Assembly: GCF_014649735.1 (NCBI RefSeq)
Contig: NZ_BMTP01000001.1
Location: 558,001 to 622,000 of the forward strand
From: Streptomyces lavendofoliae
GTDB lineage: Bacteria > Actinomycetota > Actinomycetes > Streptomycetales > Streptomycetaceae
Length of the DNA stretch: 64,000 nt
Direction: 5' to 3'
Part shown: positions 53,691 to 63,129 of the stretch, piece after piece
Numbering within the stretch: the first letter of the stretch is position 1
Layout of the letters: the number at the start of each line of letters is the position of its first letter
Notes under the pieces: model-generated
Told to the model about the DNA's origin: nothing
What the model saw: the letters and a program-made list of their open reading frames with translations, nothing else
The model's database searches: none
Made by a program: the position numbers and the translations under genes

Positions 53691-55086
53691 ACCGGGCGGC
53701 GTCGGTGCCCCACAGGCCCGGCGGGCGCGCCCAGTCGGCGGGGCCCCCTTCGTACGACACCGGGGGCAGCGCGTGGAGCAGCCGGCCCATGGGGCTGTCC
53801 GTGGTGGTCGTCCAGCGCTCCGGGTCGGGGCCGCCGCCCCGCTCCGGGGTGCTCGCCAGGCCGTGCACCAGCCAGTGCGCGGTCTGCGTCAGGGCGAGCC
53901 GGGCGAGGCGGGTCCCGCCGCCGTCCGGGCCGTACCGCTCGCTCAGCGCCCGCAGCACGGCGGCGGCCAGCAGATAGCCGGTGCCGTGGTCGAGGGCCTG
54001 GGCGGGCAGTGCGCCCGGCTCGCCGTCGGAGCCCTCCAGCAGGGAGATGCCCGTCGCCGCCTGGACCAGGCTGTCGAAGCCGCGCCGCCCCCGCCACGGC
54101 CCGTACCGGCCCCACGCGGACAACTGGGCGACGACCAGGCCGGGGCGGCGCTCGGCCAGCGCCTCGGCGGAGAGCCCGAACCGGTCCAGCGCGCCCGGCC
54201 GGTAGCCGGTGACCACCACGTCGGCGTCCGCGAGGAGATCCTCGAACACGCGGTGGTCCGCGCCGCGCTCCAGGTCCAGGGTCGTCGAACGCTTGCCCAT
54301 CCCGGTGTCGTTGTGCGCCTCCTGGCTCTCGGGAAGGTGCGGCGCGTCGATCCGCAGGACGTCCGCGCCCAGCAGCGCCAGCGTCCGCGTGGCGACCGGC
54401 CCCGCCAGCACCCGCGTGAGGTCGAGCACGCGCAGCCCGGCGCACGGCAGGAGCGGCGTACCGGTGGCCGTGCTCCACGCGCGCGGGGGTACCGCCTCCC
54501 GGGTGCCGTCCAGGCGCTCCAGCGTCAGCAGCGGCCGGGTGGGCACCAGGGCGCCCTGCTCGTGCGCCGCCCACCGCGCCACCTCGCGCACCGCGACGGC
54601 CAGACCGCCCGCCGCGTACACGGCGTCCTCCACCTCCTCGGCGCGCCGCTCGGCGATCGCCCCCGCGACCGCGTCCGCCCCGGCGCCGTCCGGCAGCCCC
54701 AGCGCGAGGAGGAGCCGCTCGCGGTGGTGCGGGTAGTTGGCGTGCGTGCGGACCCATCCGTCCGCCGCCCGCCAGAACCGCGACAGCGGTGCGAACGCCG
54801 TCCACGCCCGCCCGTCGACCCGGACCAGCCGGTCGCTGAGGAACGCCGTGGCGACCGCCCCGTCGTCGACGCGCACCGCCGGCACCGGGCGTCCGGAGCG
54901 GACGGCGGCCAGCTCGGCGGCGGCGAGGGAGCAGACCGCGACGGTCGCGCGCGCCAGCTCCATGACGGGCAGCCGCGCGGGCAGACCGCCCGAGGAGCCG
55001 CCGTAGGAGACCCGCTCCAGCAGCGCCGGATCGGCACCGAGTGCCGCCCACGCGGCGGATGTACCGGCGGAAAAGTCACTGTTCAT
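53677..55086 (-). CDS. CaiB/BaiF family (class III) CoA transferase, two-part architecture
   Basis: This is a 469-residue protein. The C-terminal half (from about residue 215) starts with the typical GLRVLDLTRVLAGPVATRTLALLGADVLRID and continues with the KRSTTLDL and DADVVVTGYRPG segments. The N-terminal about 200 residues resemble the later part of the same family (SRFWRAADGWVRTHANYPHH), so it looks like a partial domain fused to a full one. Substrate unknown. A terminator of the upstream subtilase gene separates it from that gene. Confidence 0.85.
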   Translation of the reverse strand: MNSDFSAGTSAAWAALGADPALLERVSYGGSSGGLPARLPVMELARATVAVCSLAAAELAAVRSGRPVPAVRVDDGAVATAFLSDRLVRVDGRAWTAFAPLSRFWRAADGWVRTHANYPHHRERLLLALGLPDGAGADAVAGAIAERRAEEVEDAVYAAGGLAVAVREVARWAAHEQGALVPTRPLLTLERLDGTREAVPPRAWSTATGTPLLPCAGLRVLDLTRVLAGPVATRTLALLGADVLRIDAPHLPESQEAHNDTGMGKRSTTLDLERGADHRVFEDLLADADVVVTGYRPGALDRFGLSAEALAERRPGLVVAQLSAWGRYGPWRGRRGFDSLVQAATGISLLEGSDGEPGALPAQALDHGTGYLLAAAVLRALSERYGPDGGGTRLARLALTQTAHWLVHGLASTPERGGGPDPERWTTTTDSPMGRLLHALPPVSYEGGPADWARPPGLWGTDAARWATA

Positions 55087-55170
55087 ACCGGCACTATGGC
55101 ACTCAGTGCCAGGCTCGTGAAGACCCCGCGACGACGACGGCCCCGGACACGGCGAACCACACCGCGCCCG

Positions 55171-55245
55171 GGGCCATCAATGCCGGTCCGGGTGCACCCG
55201 GACCGGATGCGCCCGGACCGGATGCGCCCGGACTTGATGCACCCG
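55171..55245 (+). repeat. 15-bp tandem repeat before the subtilase terminator
   Basis: About four copies of a GGATGCGCCCGGACC-like unit follow one another. They are non-coding and lie next to the terminator hairpin. Confidence 0.65.
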
Positions 55246-55253
55246 GCCGGTCA

Positions 55254-55290
55254 CCACCGGCCCGGCACCAAGGCGGTGCCGGGCCGGTGG
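55254..55290 (-). terminator. Strong terminator hairpin after the subtilase gene
   Basis: There is a perfect 16-bp stem: CCACCGGCCCGGCACC (55254-55269) pairs with 55275-55290 around an AAGGC loop. It starts eight bases after the subtilase stop in the leftward direction. Confidence 0.8.
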
Positions 55291-55297
55291 CGGACCG

Positions 55298-56839
<1,542 letters not shown>

Positions 56840-56993
56840 GGGTTCTCCACATCATCCTGAGATCCGTCCACACACCGGTTGCGTGTGGACGGGTGCATGA
56901 CGAGCGAAGCTATCGCCGATCATCCCGGCCCATCAATGACTTCGGGGAAGAAAAAGGTCCCAGGTGAACCGCGTCGCCGTGGCCTCCGTGCCG

Positions 56994-57023
56994 TTGACAG
57001 GGGAGAGCACGAGCGAGTACCGG
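56994..57023 (+). promoter_or_regulatory. Candidate promoter of the DUF485-actP operon
   Basis: A consensus -35 TTGACA (56994-56999) is followed 18 bases later by a weak -10 TACCGG (57018-57023) in the divergent gap between the subtilase gene and the acetate transporter pair. Confidence 0.35.
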
Positions 57024-57079
57024 CCCCCACCCTGAGGTTCTTGTCCATGCCCAGCGCACCAGCGTCGCGAGGAGTTCCC

Positions 57080-57457
57080 GTGGTCACCGATGCACCGCCG
57101 CCCGAGGGCGGTACGGACACCAGTCCCGCCCAGCCCACGACAGAGTCGTTCGTCGAGGTGCAGCAGAGCGCGGAATTCGGCGAACTGCGCCGTGCCCACC
57201 GCTCCTTCGCCTTCCCCCTGACCATCGCCTTCATCGCCTGGTACCTGCTGTACGTCCTGCTGTCCAACTACGCGGGCGGCTTCATGGGCACCAGGCTCTT
57301 CGGCAACGTCAACGTCGCGCTGGTCCTCGGCCTCGGCCAGTTCCTGACCACCTTCCTCATCGCCTGGTTCTACTCCCGGCACGCCGCCGGGAAGCTCGAC
57401 CCCAAGGCCGAGCTCATCAAGTCCCGCATGGAGTCCGGCATGGAGGCCGACGCATGA
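57080..57457 (+). CDS. DUF485 membrane protein, partner of ActP
   Basis: This 125-residue protein has a polar N-terminus, then two membrane helices (about 48-70, FPLTIAFIAWYLLYVLLSNY, and 83-104). The usual DUF485 pattern is FGELRRAHRSF before the first helix and AWFYSRHAAGKLDP after the second. GTG 57080 has GAGGAG six bases upstream and is preferred to ATG 57047. Its stop overlaps the start of actP (ATGA). DUF485 proteins are regularly paired with acetate symporters. Confidence 0.9.
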   Translation: MVTDAPPPEGGTDTSPAQPTTESFVEVQQSAEFGELRRAHRSFAFPLTIAFIAWYLLYVLLSNYAGGFMGTRLFGNVNVALVLGLGQFLTTFLIAWFYSRHAAGKLDPKAELIKSRMESGMEADA

Positions 57458-59094
57458 GCAGCAGCACCGCCACCGGAACCGCCCTGCTGGCCGCCGCGTC
57501 CGACGCCTCGGAGCACCGGCCGCTGATCATCACCCTCTTCGGCCTCTTCGTCGTCGCCACCCTCTGCATCACCGTCTGGGCCGGCCGCCAGACCAGGAAC
57601 GCCTCCGACTTCTACGCGGGCGGCCGCCAGTTCACCGGCTTCCAGAACGGGCTGGCCATCTCCGGCGACTACATGTCCGCGGCGTCGTTCCTGGGCATCG
57701 CGGGCGCTATCGCCCTCTTCGGCTACGACGGCTTCCTCTACTCCATCGGCTTCCTGGTCGCCTGGCTGGTCGCGCTGCTCCTGGTCGCCGAGCCGCTGCG
57801 CAACTCCGGCCGGTACACCATGGGCGACGTCCTCGCCTACCGGATGCGCCAGCGCCCCGTCCGCACCGCCGCCGGCACCTCCACCATCGTCGTCTCGATC
57901 TTCTACCTGCTCGCCCAGATGGCCGGCGCGGGCGTCCTCGTCTCGCTGCTGCTCGGCATCACCTCGGACGGCGGCAAGGTCGCGATCGTCGCCCTCGTCG
58001 GCGTTCTGATGATCGTGTACGTGACGATCGGCGGCATGAAGGGCACCACCTGGGTGCAGATGGTCAAGGCCGTCCTGCTCATCGCCGGCACCCTGCTCAT
58101 CACCTTCCTGATCCTGCTGAAGTTCGGCTTCAACCTCTCCGACCTGCTCGGCACCGCCGCCGCCAACAGCGGCAAGGGCTCGGCCTTCCTCGAACCGGGC
58201 CTCAAGTACGGCGCCACCGGCACCTCGAAGCTCGACTTCATCTCGCTCGGCATCGCGCTGGTGCTCGGCACCGCCGGCCTGCCGCACATCCTGATCCGCT
58301 TCTACACGGTCCCGACGGCCAAGGCCGCCCGCAAGTCCGTCAACTGGGCCATCGGCATCATCGGCGCCTTCTACCTGATGACCATCGTGCTGGGCTTCGG
58401 CGCCGCCGCCCTGCTCAAGCCCGCCGACATCATCGCCTCCAACAAGGCGGGCAACACCGCGGCGCCGCTGGCCGCGCTGGAGATCGGCGGCGGTGGCGGC
58501 TCCACCGGCGGCGCGATCCTGCTCGCGGTGATCTCCGCGGTCGCCTTCGCCACCATCCTCGCCGTCGTCGCCGGACTCACCCTCGCCTCGTCCTCGTCCT
58601 TCGCGCACGACATCTACGCGAACGTGATCCGCCGGGGCCGGGCCACCGAGAAGGAGGAGGTACGCGCCGCCCGCTGGGCGACGGTCCTCATCGGCATCGT
58701 CTCCATCGCGCTCGGGGCGATGGCCCGCGACCTGAACGTGGCCGGCCTCGTCGCCCTCGCCTTCGCGGTCGCCGCGTCGGCGAACCTGCCGACGATCCTC
58801 TACAGCCTGTTCTGGAAGCGGTTCACCACCCAGGGCGCCCTGTGGTCCATCTACGGCGGCCTGACCGCCTCCGTGGTGCTCGTGCTGTTCTCCCCGGTCG
58901 TCTCGGGCAAGCCCAGCTCCATGTTCCCGGACGCCGACTTCGCCTGGTTCCCGCTGGAGAACCCGGGCCTCATCTCCATCCCGCTGGGCTTCCTGCTCGG
59001 CTGGCTCGGCTCCCTGCTGTCCAAGGAGGAGCCGGACCGCGGCAAGTACGCCGAGCTGGAGGTCAAGTCCCTCACCGGCGTCGGAGCGCACTGA
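57454..59094 (+). CDS. actP: Cation/acetate symporter of the SSS family
   Basis: This 546-residue transporter has 13 or so membrane helices. It begins with a helix and GRQTRNASDFYAGGRQFTG, then ISGDYMSAASFLGIAGAIA, a typical SSS sodium-site region. The VLGTAGLPHILIRFYTVP segment and the LASSSSFAHDIYAN motif are typical of ActP. It imports acetate, glyoxylate and probably short carboxylates with a cation. It is coupled to the DUF485 gene, and a large hairpin follows. Confidence 0.95.
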   Translation: MSSSTATGTALLAAASDASEHRPLIITLFGLFVVATLCITVWAGRQTRNASDFYAGGRQFTGFQNGLAISGDYMSAASFLGIAGAIALFGYDGFLYSIGFLVAWLVALLLVAEPLRNSGRYTMGDVLAYRMRQRPVRTAAGTSTIVVSIFYLLAQMAGAGVLVSLLLGITSDGGKVAIVALVGVLMIVYVTIGGMKGTTWVQMVKAVLLIAGTLLITFLILLKFGFNLSDLLGTAAANSGKGSAFLEPGLKYGATGTSKLDFISLGIALVLGTAGLPHILIRFYTVPTAKAARKSVNWAIGIIGAFYLMTIVLGFGAAALLKPADIIASNKAGNTAAPLAALEIGGGGGSTGGAILLAVISAVAFATILAVVAGLTLASSSSFAHDIYANVIRRGRATEKEEVRAARWATVLIGIVSIALGAMARDLNVAGLVALAFAVAASANLPTILYSLFWKRFTTQGALWSIYGGLTASVVLVLFSPVVSGKPSSMFPDADFAWFPLENPGLISIPLGFLLGWLGSLLSKEEPDRGKYAELEVKSLTGVGAH

Positions 59095-59114
59095 CCCGCA
59101 CACCCTGTGCGACC

Positions 59115-59166
59115 GGACGGGCCGCGCCGTGGGGATCGTCGTAGATCCCTACGACGCGGCCCGTCC
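59115..59166. terminator. Large terminator-like hairpin between actP and moaA
   Basis: GGACGGGCCGCG (59115-59126) pairs exactly with 59155-59166, and an inner GGGATC (59132-59137) pairs with GATCCC (59144-59149). It separates the actP and moaA transcription units. Confidence 0.7.
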
Positions 59167-59257
59167 GCTCCTGTGGACAATGGCCCGTGTCGTTGTCGGC
59201 GGGGTCACGTACGCTCCTTGGTATACGCAACCTGGTAACCGGGGGAGGGCGCCCACC

Positions 59258-60247
59258 GTGCTCATCGACACATACGGCCGAGTGGCCACCGACCTGCGCG
59301 TCTCGCTCACCGACCGGTGCAATCTGCGGTGCACCTACTGCATGCCCGAAGAGGGCCTGCAGTGGCTCGCCAAGCCCGACCTCCTCACGGACGACGAGAT
59401 AGTCCGGCTCATCGGCATCGCCGTCACCGACCTCGGCGTCAAGGAGGTCCGCTTCACCGGCGGCGAGCCCCTCCTGCGCCCCGGCCTGGTGGGCATCGTC
59501 GAGCGCTGCGCGGCCCTGGAGCCCCGCCCGCGGATGTCGCTGACCACCAACGGCATCGGTCTGCGGCGGACGGCGACCGCCCTGAAGGCCGCCGGCCTGG
59601 ACCGGGTCAACGTTTCCCTCGACACCCTGCGGCCCGAGGTGTTCAAGACCCTGACCCGCCGCGACCGTCACAAGGACGTGCTGGAGGGCCTCCAGGCCGC
59701 CCGGGACGCCGGCTTGACCCCGGTCAAGGTCAACACCGTCCTGATGCCGGGCCTCAACGACGACGAGGCCCCCGACCTCCTCGCCTGGGCCGTGGAGAAC
59801 GACTACGAGCTGCGCTTCATCGAGCAGATGCCGCTGGACGCCCAGCACGGCTGGAAGCGCGACGGCATGATCACCGCCGGTGACATCCTGGAGTCGCTCC
59901 GCACCCGCTTCACCCTCGACCCCGAGCCCGACGAGGCGCGCGGCTCGGCACCCGCCGAGCGCTGGATCGTCGACGGTGGTCCGCACCGGGTGGGGGTCAT
60001 CGCCTCCGTCACCCGCCCGTTCTGCCGGGCCTGCGACCGGACCCGGCTCACGGCCGACGGCCAGGTGCGCACCTGCCTGTTCGCCCGGGAGGAGACGGAC
60101 CTGCGGGCGGCCCTGCGGTCGGACGCGCCGGACGAGGAGGTCGCCCGCATATGGCGGCTCGCGATGTGGGGGAAGAAGGCCGGCTCCGGGCTGGACGACC
60201 CGAGCTTCCTCCAGCCGGAGCGCCCGATGTCGGCGATCGGCGGCTGA
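59258..60247 (+). CDS. moaA: GTP 3',8-cyclase (MoaA)
   Basis: This 329-residue radical SAM enzyme starts molybdenum cofactor synthesis by rearranging GTP. The SAM cluster is Cys21-x3-Cys25-x2-Cys28, and the second cluster is Cys256-x2-Cys259-x13-Cys273. The C-terminal GG (SAIGG) needed for radical transfer is present. GTG 59258 has GGGGGAGGG upstream and gives the usual VLIDTYGRVATDLRVSLT start. A frame from 59129 would run through the hairpin and is rejected. Confidence 0.96.
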   Translation: MLIDTYGRVATDLRVSLTDRCNLRCTYCMPEEGLQWLAKPDLLTDDEIVRLIGIAVTDLGVKEVRFTGGEPLLRPGLVGIVERCAALEPRPRMSLTTNGIGLRRTATALKAAGLDRVNVSLDTLRPEVFKTLTRRDRHKDVLEGLQAARDAGLTPVKVNTVLMPGLNDDEAPDLLAWAVENDYELRFIEQMPLDAQHGWKRDGMITAGDILESLRTRFTLDPEPDEARGSAPAERWIVDGGPHRVGVIASVTRPFCRACDRTRLTADGQVRTCLFAREETDLRAALRSDAPDEEVARIWRLAMWGKKAGSGLDDPSFLQPERPMSAIGG

Positions 60248-60265
60248 CCCGCCGGCCGGCTCCGG

Positions 60266-60490
60266 TCACTCCCCGGAGGGGCGGGACTCCCACTCGGCCA
60301 GCGTGACCACGTCCTTGAGGAAGTCCCGTACACCCAGGAACCGGGACAGGTGCTCGCGGTGATCGTCGCAGGCCAGCCAGGTCTTGCGACGCTCGGGGGT
60401 GTGCAGCTTGGGGTTGTTCCACGCCAGCACCCACACCGCCGGCGCACGGCAGCCCTTGGCGGAACAGATGGGGGTGGTCTCGTCGCTCAC
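60266..60490 (-). CDS. Small conserved zinc-type protein
   Basis: This 74-residue protein has potential metal ligands Cys9, Cys14, Cys41, His44 and His47, in the order of a small zinc-binding fold. The VWVLAWNNPKLHTPERRKTWLA core is, as far as I recall, widely conserved in actinobacteria. The function is unknown. The GTG at 60490 is taken because it starts the VSDETTPICS sequence. Two C-rich-loop hairpins lie 40-110 bases upstream in the same direction. Confidence 0.78.
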   Translation of the reverse strand: MSDETTPICSAKGCRAPAVWVLAWNNPKLHTPERRKTWLACDDHREHLSRFLGVRDFLKDVVTLAEWESRPSGE

Positions 60491-60530
60491 AACACGTCCC
60501 AACACAGGCCCGAACTACCCGGACAAAGGC

Positions 60531-60597
60531 GACGCCGGGCAGCCACGGGGGGAGCTGCCCGGCGTCGGTCCGTCGCTCCGACGGGGGATGCGGAGCG
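60531..60597 (-). ncRNA. Twin hairpins with C-rich loops (6C-RNA-like)
   Basis: Read leftward, the first stem CGCTCCG/CGGAGCG (60574-60597) has a 10-base loop CATCCCCCGT. Seven bases later a 13-bp perfect stem (60531-60543 with 60554-60566) has a 10-base loop TCCCCCCGTG. Two adjacent hairpins with cytosine runs in the loops are the hallmark of the actinobacterial 6C RNA. A CATACT box lies just upstream of the first stem. It could instead be a leader of the small downstream gene or a terminator. Family membership is not certain. Confidence 0.45.
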
Positions 60598-60744
60598 CCT
60601 ACGAAGTATGTCACGGGGACCGGGGTGGAGTGCACGGAAACCACATGATTGATCTGAGCTTTTCTTGAGCTGCGCGGGCCGGTGGCAGGTCAGTGGCGCG
60701 CCGGCGCCGGGCCGGTGGTGGACCGCCGGCGGACCGGTGACGGC

Positions 60745-61200
60745 TCAGCTCTGCTCGTACTGGCGTTCCTGCCGGGTATCCCGGTCCGGCTCGCGATCCT
60801 CCGCGGCCGGTTCCGCCATGGGTTCCGGTTCCGCAGGGGGGTCGGCCGCCGGACCGGTTCCGGTCGCCCCCGGGCGTCCGCCGGTCTCGTCCGAGGAGCG
60901 CCCCGGCGCCAGCACCGGGCGCTCGGCCGGCGGCGGGACGTAGCTCCGTGGCGGCGGCGGCGCGGTCTCGCGGCCCGCGTTGGCGATCACCACCGCGACG
61001 TACGGCAGCACCGCCCCCAGGACCAGCGCGACGATCGCCACCTGCCGCTGGACGTTCCACAGGGACGCGGCCGCGATCACCGCGACGGTCCGCACCGACA
61101 TCGAGATGACGTATCGCCGCTGCCGGCCGCGCACGTCGTCCGCCAGTCCCTGACGGGCGCCGGTGATCCGGAAGACCTCGTCGCTCCCGCGCTTCCGCAT
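60745..61200 (-). CDS. DUF3099 domain membrane protein
   Basis: This 151-residue protein has a short cytoplasmic start (VFRITGARQGLADDVRGRQRRY), two membrane helices (about 33-50 and 54-74) and a Pro/Glu-rich disordered C-terminus. The layout is that of DUF3099 proteins of actinobacteria, which have no known function. ATG 61200 lacks a strong Shine-Dalgarno. Longer frames exist upstream but are Arg/Gly/Pro-rich and unlike the family. Confidence 0.82.
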   Translation of the reverse strand: MRKRGSDEVFRITGARQGLADDVRGRQRRYVISMSVRTVAVIAAASLWNVQRQVAIVALVLGAVLPYVAVVIANAGRETAPPPPRSYVPPPAERPVLAPGRSSDETGGRPGATGTGPAADPPAEPEPMAEPAAEDREPDRDTRQERQYEQS

Positions 61201-61429
61201 CGCGTTCCACCACCCGCCGCACTCGCGCCGGACACTCCCCGGACCGGCCTGTCTACCACCGTACGCCCGCCCTCCCGGTGGTACGAGACCGGGGCCGCCG
61301 GGAGGTCGGCCGCCGACGGGCATCCCGCCGGCGGCGTCCCCCGAATGGAGTCGCCCGACATGCGCCGTATGCCGGTCCGGCCGAGACTTGTCGGGACTGC
61401 TCACGTCAATCCGCACCGAGGAGGCAGCC

Positions 61430-61705
61430 ATGGGCTGGTTGTGGGCGATTATCGTCGGATTCGTGCTGGGCCTGCTGGCGAAGGCGATCCTGCCGGGCAA
61501 ACAGCACAGTCCGCTGTGGCTGACCACCATCTTCGGCATCATCGGCGCCATCGTCGGCAACGCCCTCGCCAGGGCATTCGGCATCGAGGCGACCCCGGGC
61601 ATCGACTGGGGCAGGCACGCCCTCCAGGTCGTGGCCGCGGTCGTCATCGTCGGCCTCGGCGACATGCTCTACATGTCGATGCGCGGCAGGAGACAGCGAG
61701 CCTGA
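61430..61705 (+). CDS. GlsB/YeaQ/YmgE family membrane protein
   Basis: This 91-residue protein of the transglycosylase-associated family has a start MGWLWAIIVGFVLGLLAKAI, Gly-rich helices, and the PLWLTTIFGIIGAIVGN motif. It is probably a three-helix inner membrane stress protein. GGAGG lies seven bases before the ATG. Function is not known in detail. It is convergent with tyrS. Confidence 0.92.
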   Translation: MGWLWAIIVGFVLGLLAKAILPGKQHSPLWLTTIFGIIGAIVGNALARAFGIEATPGIDWGRHALQVVAAVVIVGLGDMLYMSMRGRRQRA

Positions 61706-61720
61706 CGGACGCGCGCGGTG

Positions 61721-61751
61721 GCGCCCCGGGTGCTCCACGCACCCGGGGCGC
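61721..61751. terminator. Bidirectional terminator between glsB-like gene and tyrS
   Basis: There is a perfect 13-bp stem GCGCCCCGGGTGC (61721-61733) with 61739-61751 and a TCCAC loop between the two convergent genes. Confidence 0.75.
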
Positions 61752-61794
61752 ACCCCGTCGCCGGGGCGCGACCCCGGCGCGGTGACGCGGTGCG

Positions 61795-63063
61795 TCAGCC
61801 CGCGGCGACCTCGATCGCCGCCAGGTTCTTCTTGCCGCGCCGCAGCACCAGCCAGCGCCCGTGCAACAGCTCGTCGGCGGTGACCTCGGCGTCCTCGGCG
61901 GTCACCTTCACGTTGTTGACGTACGCGCCGCCCTCCTTGATGGTGCGGCGGGCCGCCGACTTGCTCGGCGCCAGGCCCACCTCCGCGAAGAGGTCGGTCA
62001 CCGCGCCGGGCCCGGTCACCCGGGCGTGCGGCAGCTCCGCGAGGGCCGCCGCCAGCGTCGCCTCGTCCAGCTCCGCCAGCTCTCCCTGCCCGAACAGCGC
62101 CTTCGATGCGGCGATCACCGCGGCGCACTGCTCGGCGCCGTGCACCAGCGTCGTCAGCTCCTCCGCGAGCGCGCGCTGGGCGGCACGCGCCTGCGGACGC
62201 TCCTCGGTCAGCCGCTCCAGCTCCTCGATCTCCTCGCGGGACAGGAAGCTGAAGATGCGCAGGAACTTCGACACGTCCCGGTCGTCCGCGTTCAGCCAGA
62301 ACTGGTAGAACGCGTACGGCGTGGTCCGCTCGGCGTCCAGCCAGACGGTGCCCGACTCGGTCTTGCCGAACTTGGTGCCGTCGGCCTTCGTGATCAGCGG
62401 CGTCGCCAGGGCGTGCACCGCGGCGTCCGGCTCGACCCGGTGGATCAGGTCGGTGCCCGCCGTGAGGTTGCCCCACTGGTCGCTGCCGCCGGTCTGCAGG
62501 ACGCAGCCGTGGCGCCGGTACAGCTCCAGGAAGTCCATCCCCTGGAGGATCTGGTAGCTGAACTCGGTGTAGCTGATGCCGGCGTCGGAGTTCAGCCGCC
62601 GCGAGACCGCCTCCTTGGCGATCATCTTGTTGACGCGGAAGTACTTGCCGACGTCCCGCAGGAAGTCGATCGCCGACAGCCCCGACGTCCAGTCCAGGTT
62701 GTTCACCATGGTCGCGGCGTACGGACCCTCGAAGTCGAGGAACCGCTCGATCTGCGCCCGCAGGCGCTCCACCCAGCCCGCGACGACCTCCGGCGCGTTC
62801 AGAGTGCGCTCCGCGTTCGGCTTCGGGTCGCCGATCAGGCCCGTGGCCCCGCCGACCAGGCCCAGCGGCCGGTGGCCCGCCTGCTGGATCCGGCGCATGG
62901 TGAGGATCTGGACCAGATTGCCCAGGTGCAGGCTGGGCGCCGTCGGGTCGAAGCCGCAATAGAACGTGACGGGACCGTCCGCGAACGCCTTGCGCAGTGC
63001 GTCCTCGTCAGTGGAGAGGGCGATGAGCCCCCGCCACTGCAGTTCGTCGACGATGTCCGTCAC
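61795..63063 (-). CDS. tyrS: Tyrosyl-tRNA synthetase
   Basis: This 422-residue class I synthetase charges tRNA-Tyr. The HIGH-type motif is in [12 protein letters not shown], the tyrosine pocket residues lie in YCGFDPTAP and [29 protein letters not shown] (in part), and the KMSKS-type loop is [10 protein letters not shown]-terminal S4 RNA-binding domain (about residues 360-422, [18 protein letters not shown]) is present. It starts 66 bases after the TldD-like gene on the same strand. No T-box is visible. Confidence 0.97.
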   Translation of the reverse strand: MTDIVDELQWRGLIALSTDEDALRKAFADGPVTFYCGFDPTAPSLHLGNLVQILTMRRIQQAGHRPLGLVGGATGLIGDPKPNAERTLNAPEVVAGWVERLRAQIERFLDFEGPYAATMVNNLDWTSGLSAIDFLRDVGKYFRVNKMIAKEAVSRRLNSDAGISYTEFSYQILQGMDFLELYRRHGCVLQTGGSDQWGNLTAGTDLIHRVEPDAAVHALATPLITKADGTKFGKTESGTVWLDAERTTPYAFYQFWLNADDRDVSKFLRIFSFLSREEIEELERLTEERPQARAAQRALAEELTTLVHGAEQCAAVIAASKALFGQGELAELDEATLAAALAELPHARVTGPGAVTDLFAEVGLAPSKSAARRTIKEGGAYVNNVKVTAEDAEVTADELLHGRWLVLRRGKKNLAAIEVAAG

Positions 63064-63129
63064 GGTGACGTCTCTCCTTGAGCGAAATGGGGTCGAACAG
63101 GTGCGGTGTTCCCCGCCAGTCTATGGGGG

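Noticed and set aside
59129..59257. Longer MoaA start
   Set aside because: It would cover the hairpin between actP and moaA, and the GTG at 59258 has a strong ribosome site and the conserved N-terminus.
59095..59257. Moco riboswitch before moaA
   Set aside because: The structure present is a simple long hairpin placed like a terminator. The conserved Moco elements were not seen.
63064..63129. T-box leader for tyrS
   Set aside because: The gap to the upstream gene is only 66 bases and holds no T-box sequence or specifier stem.
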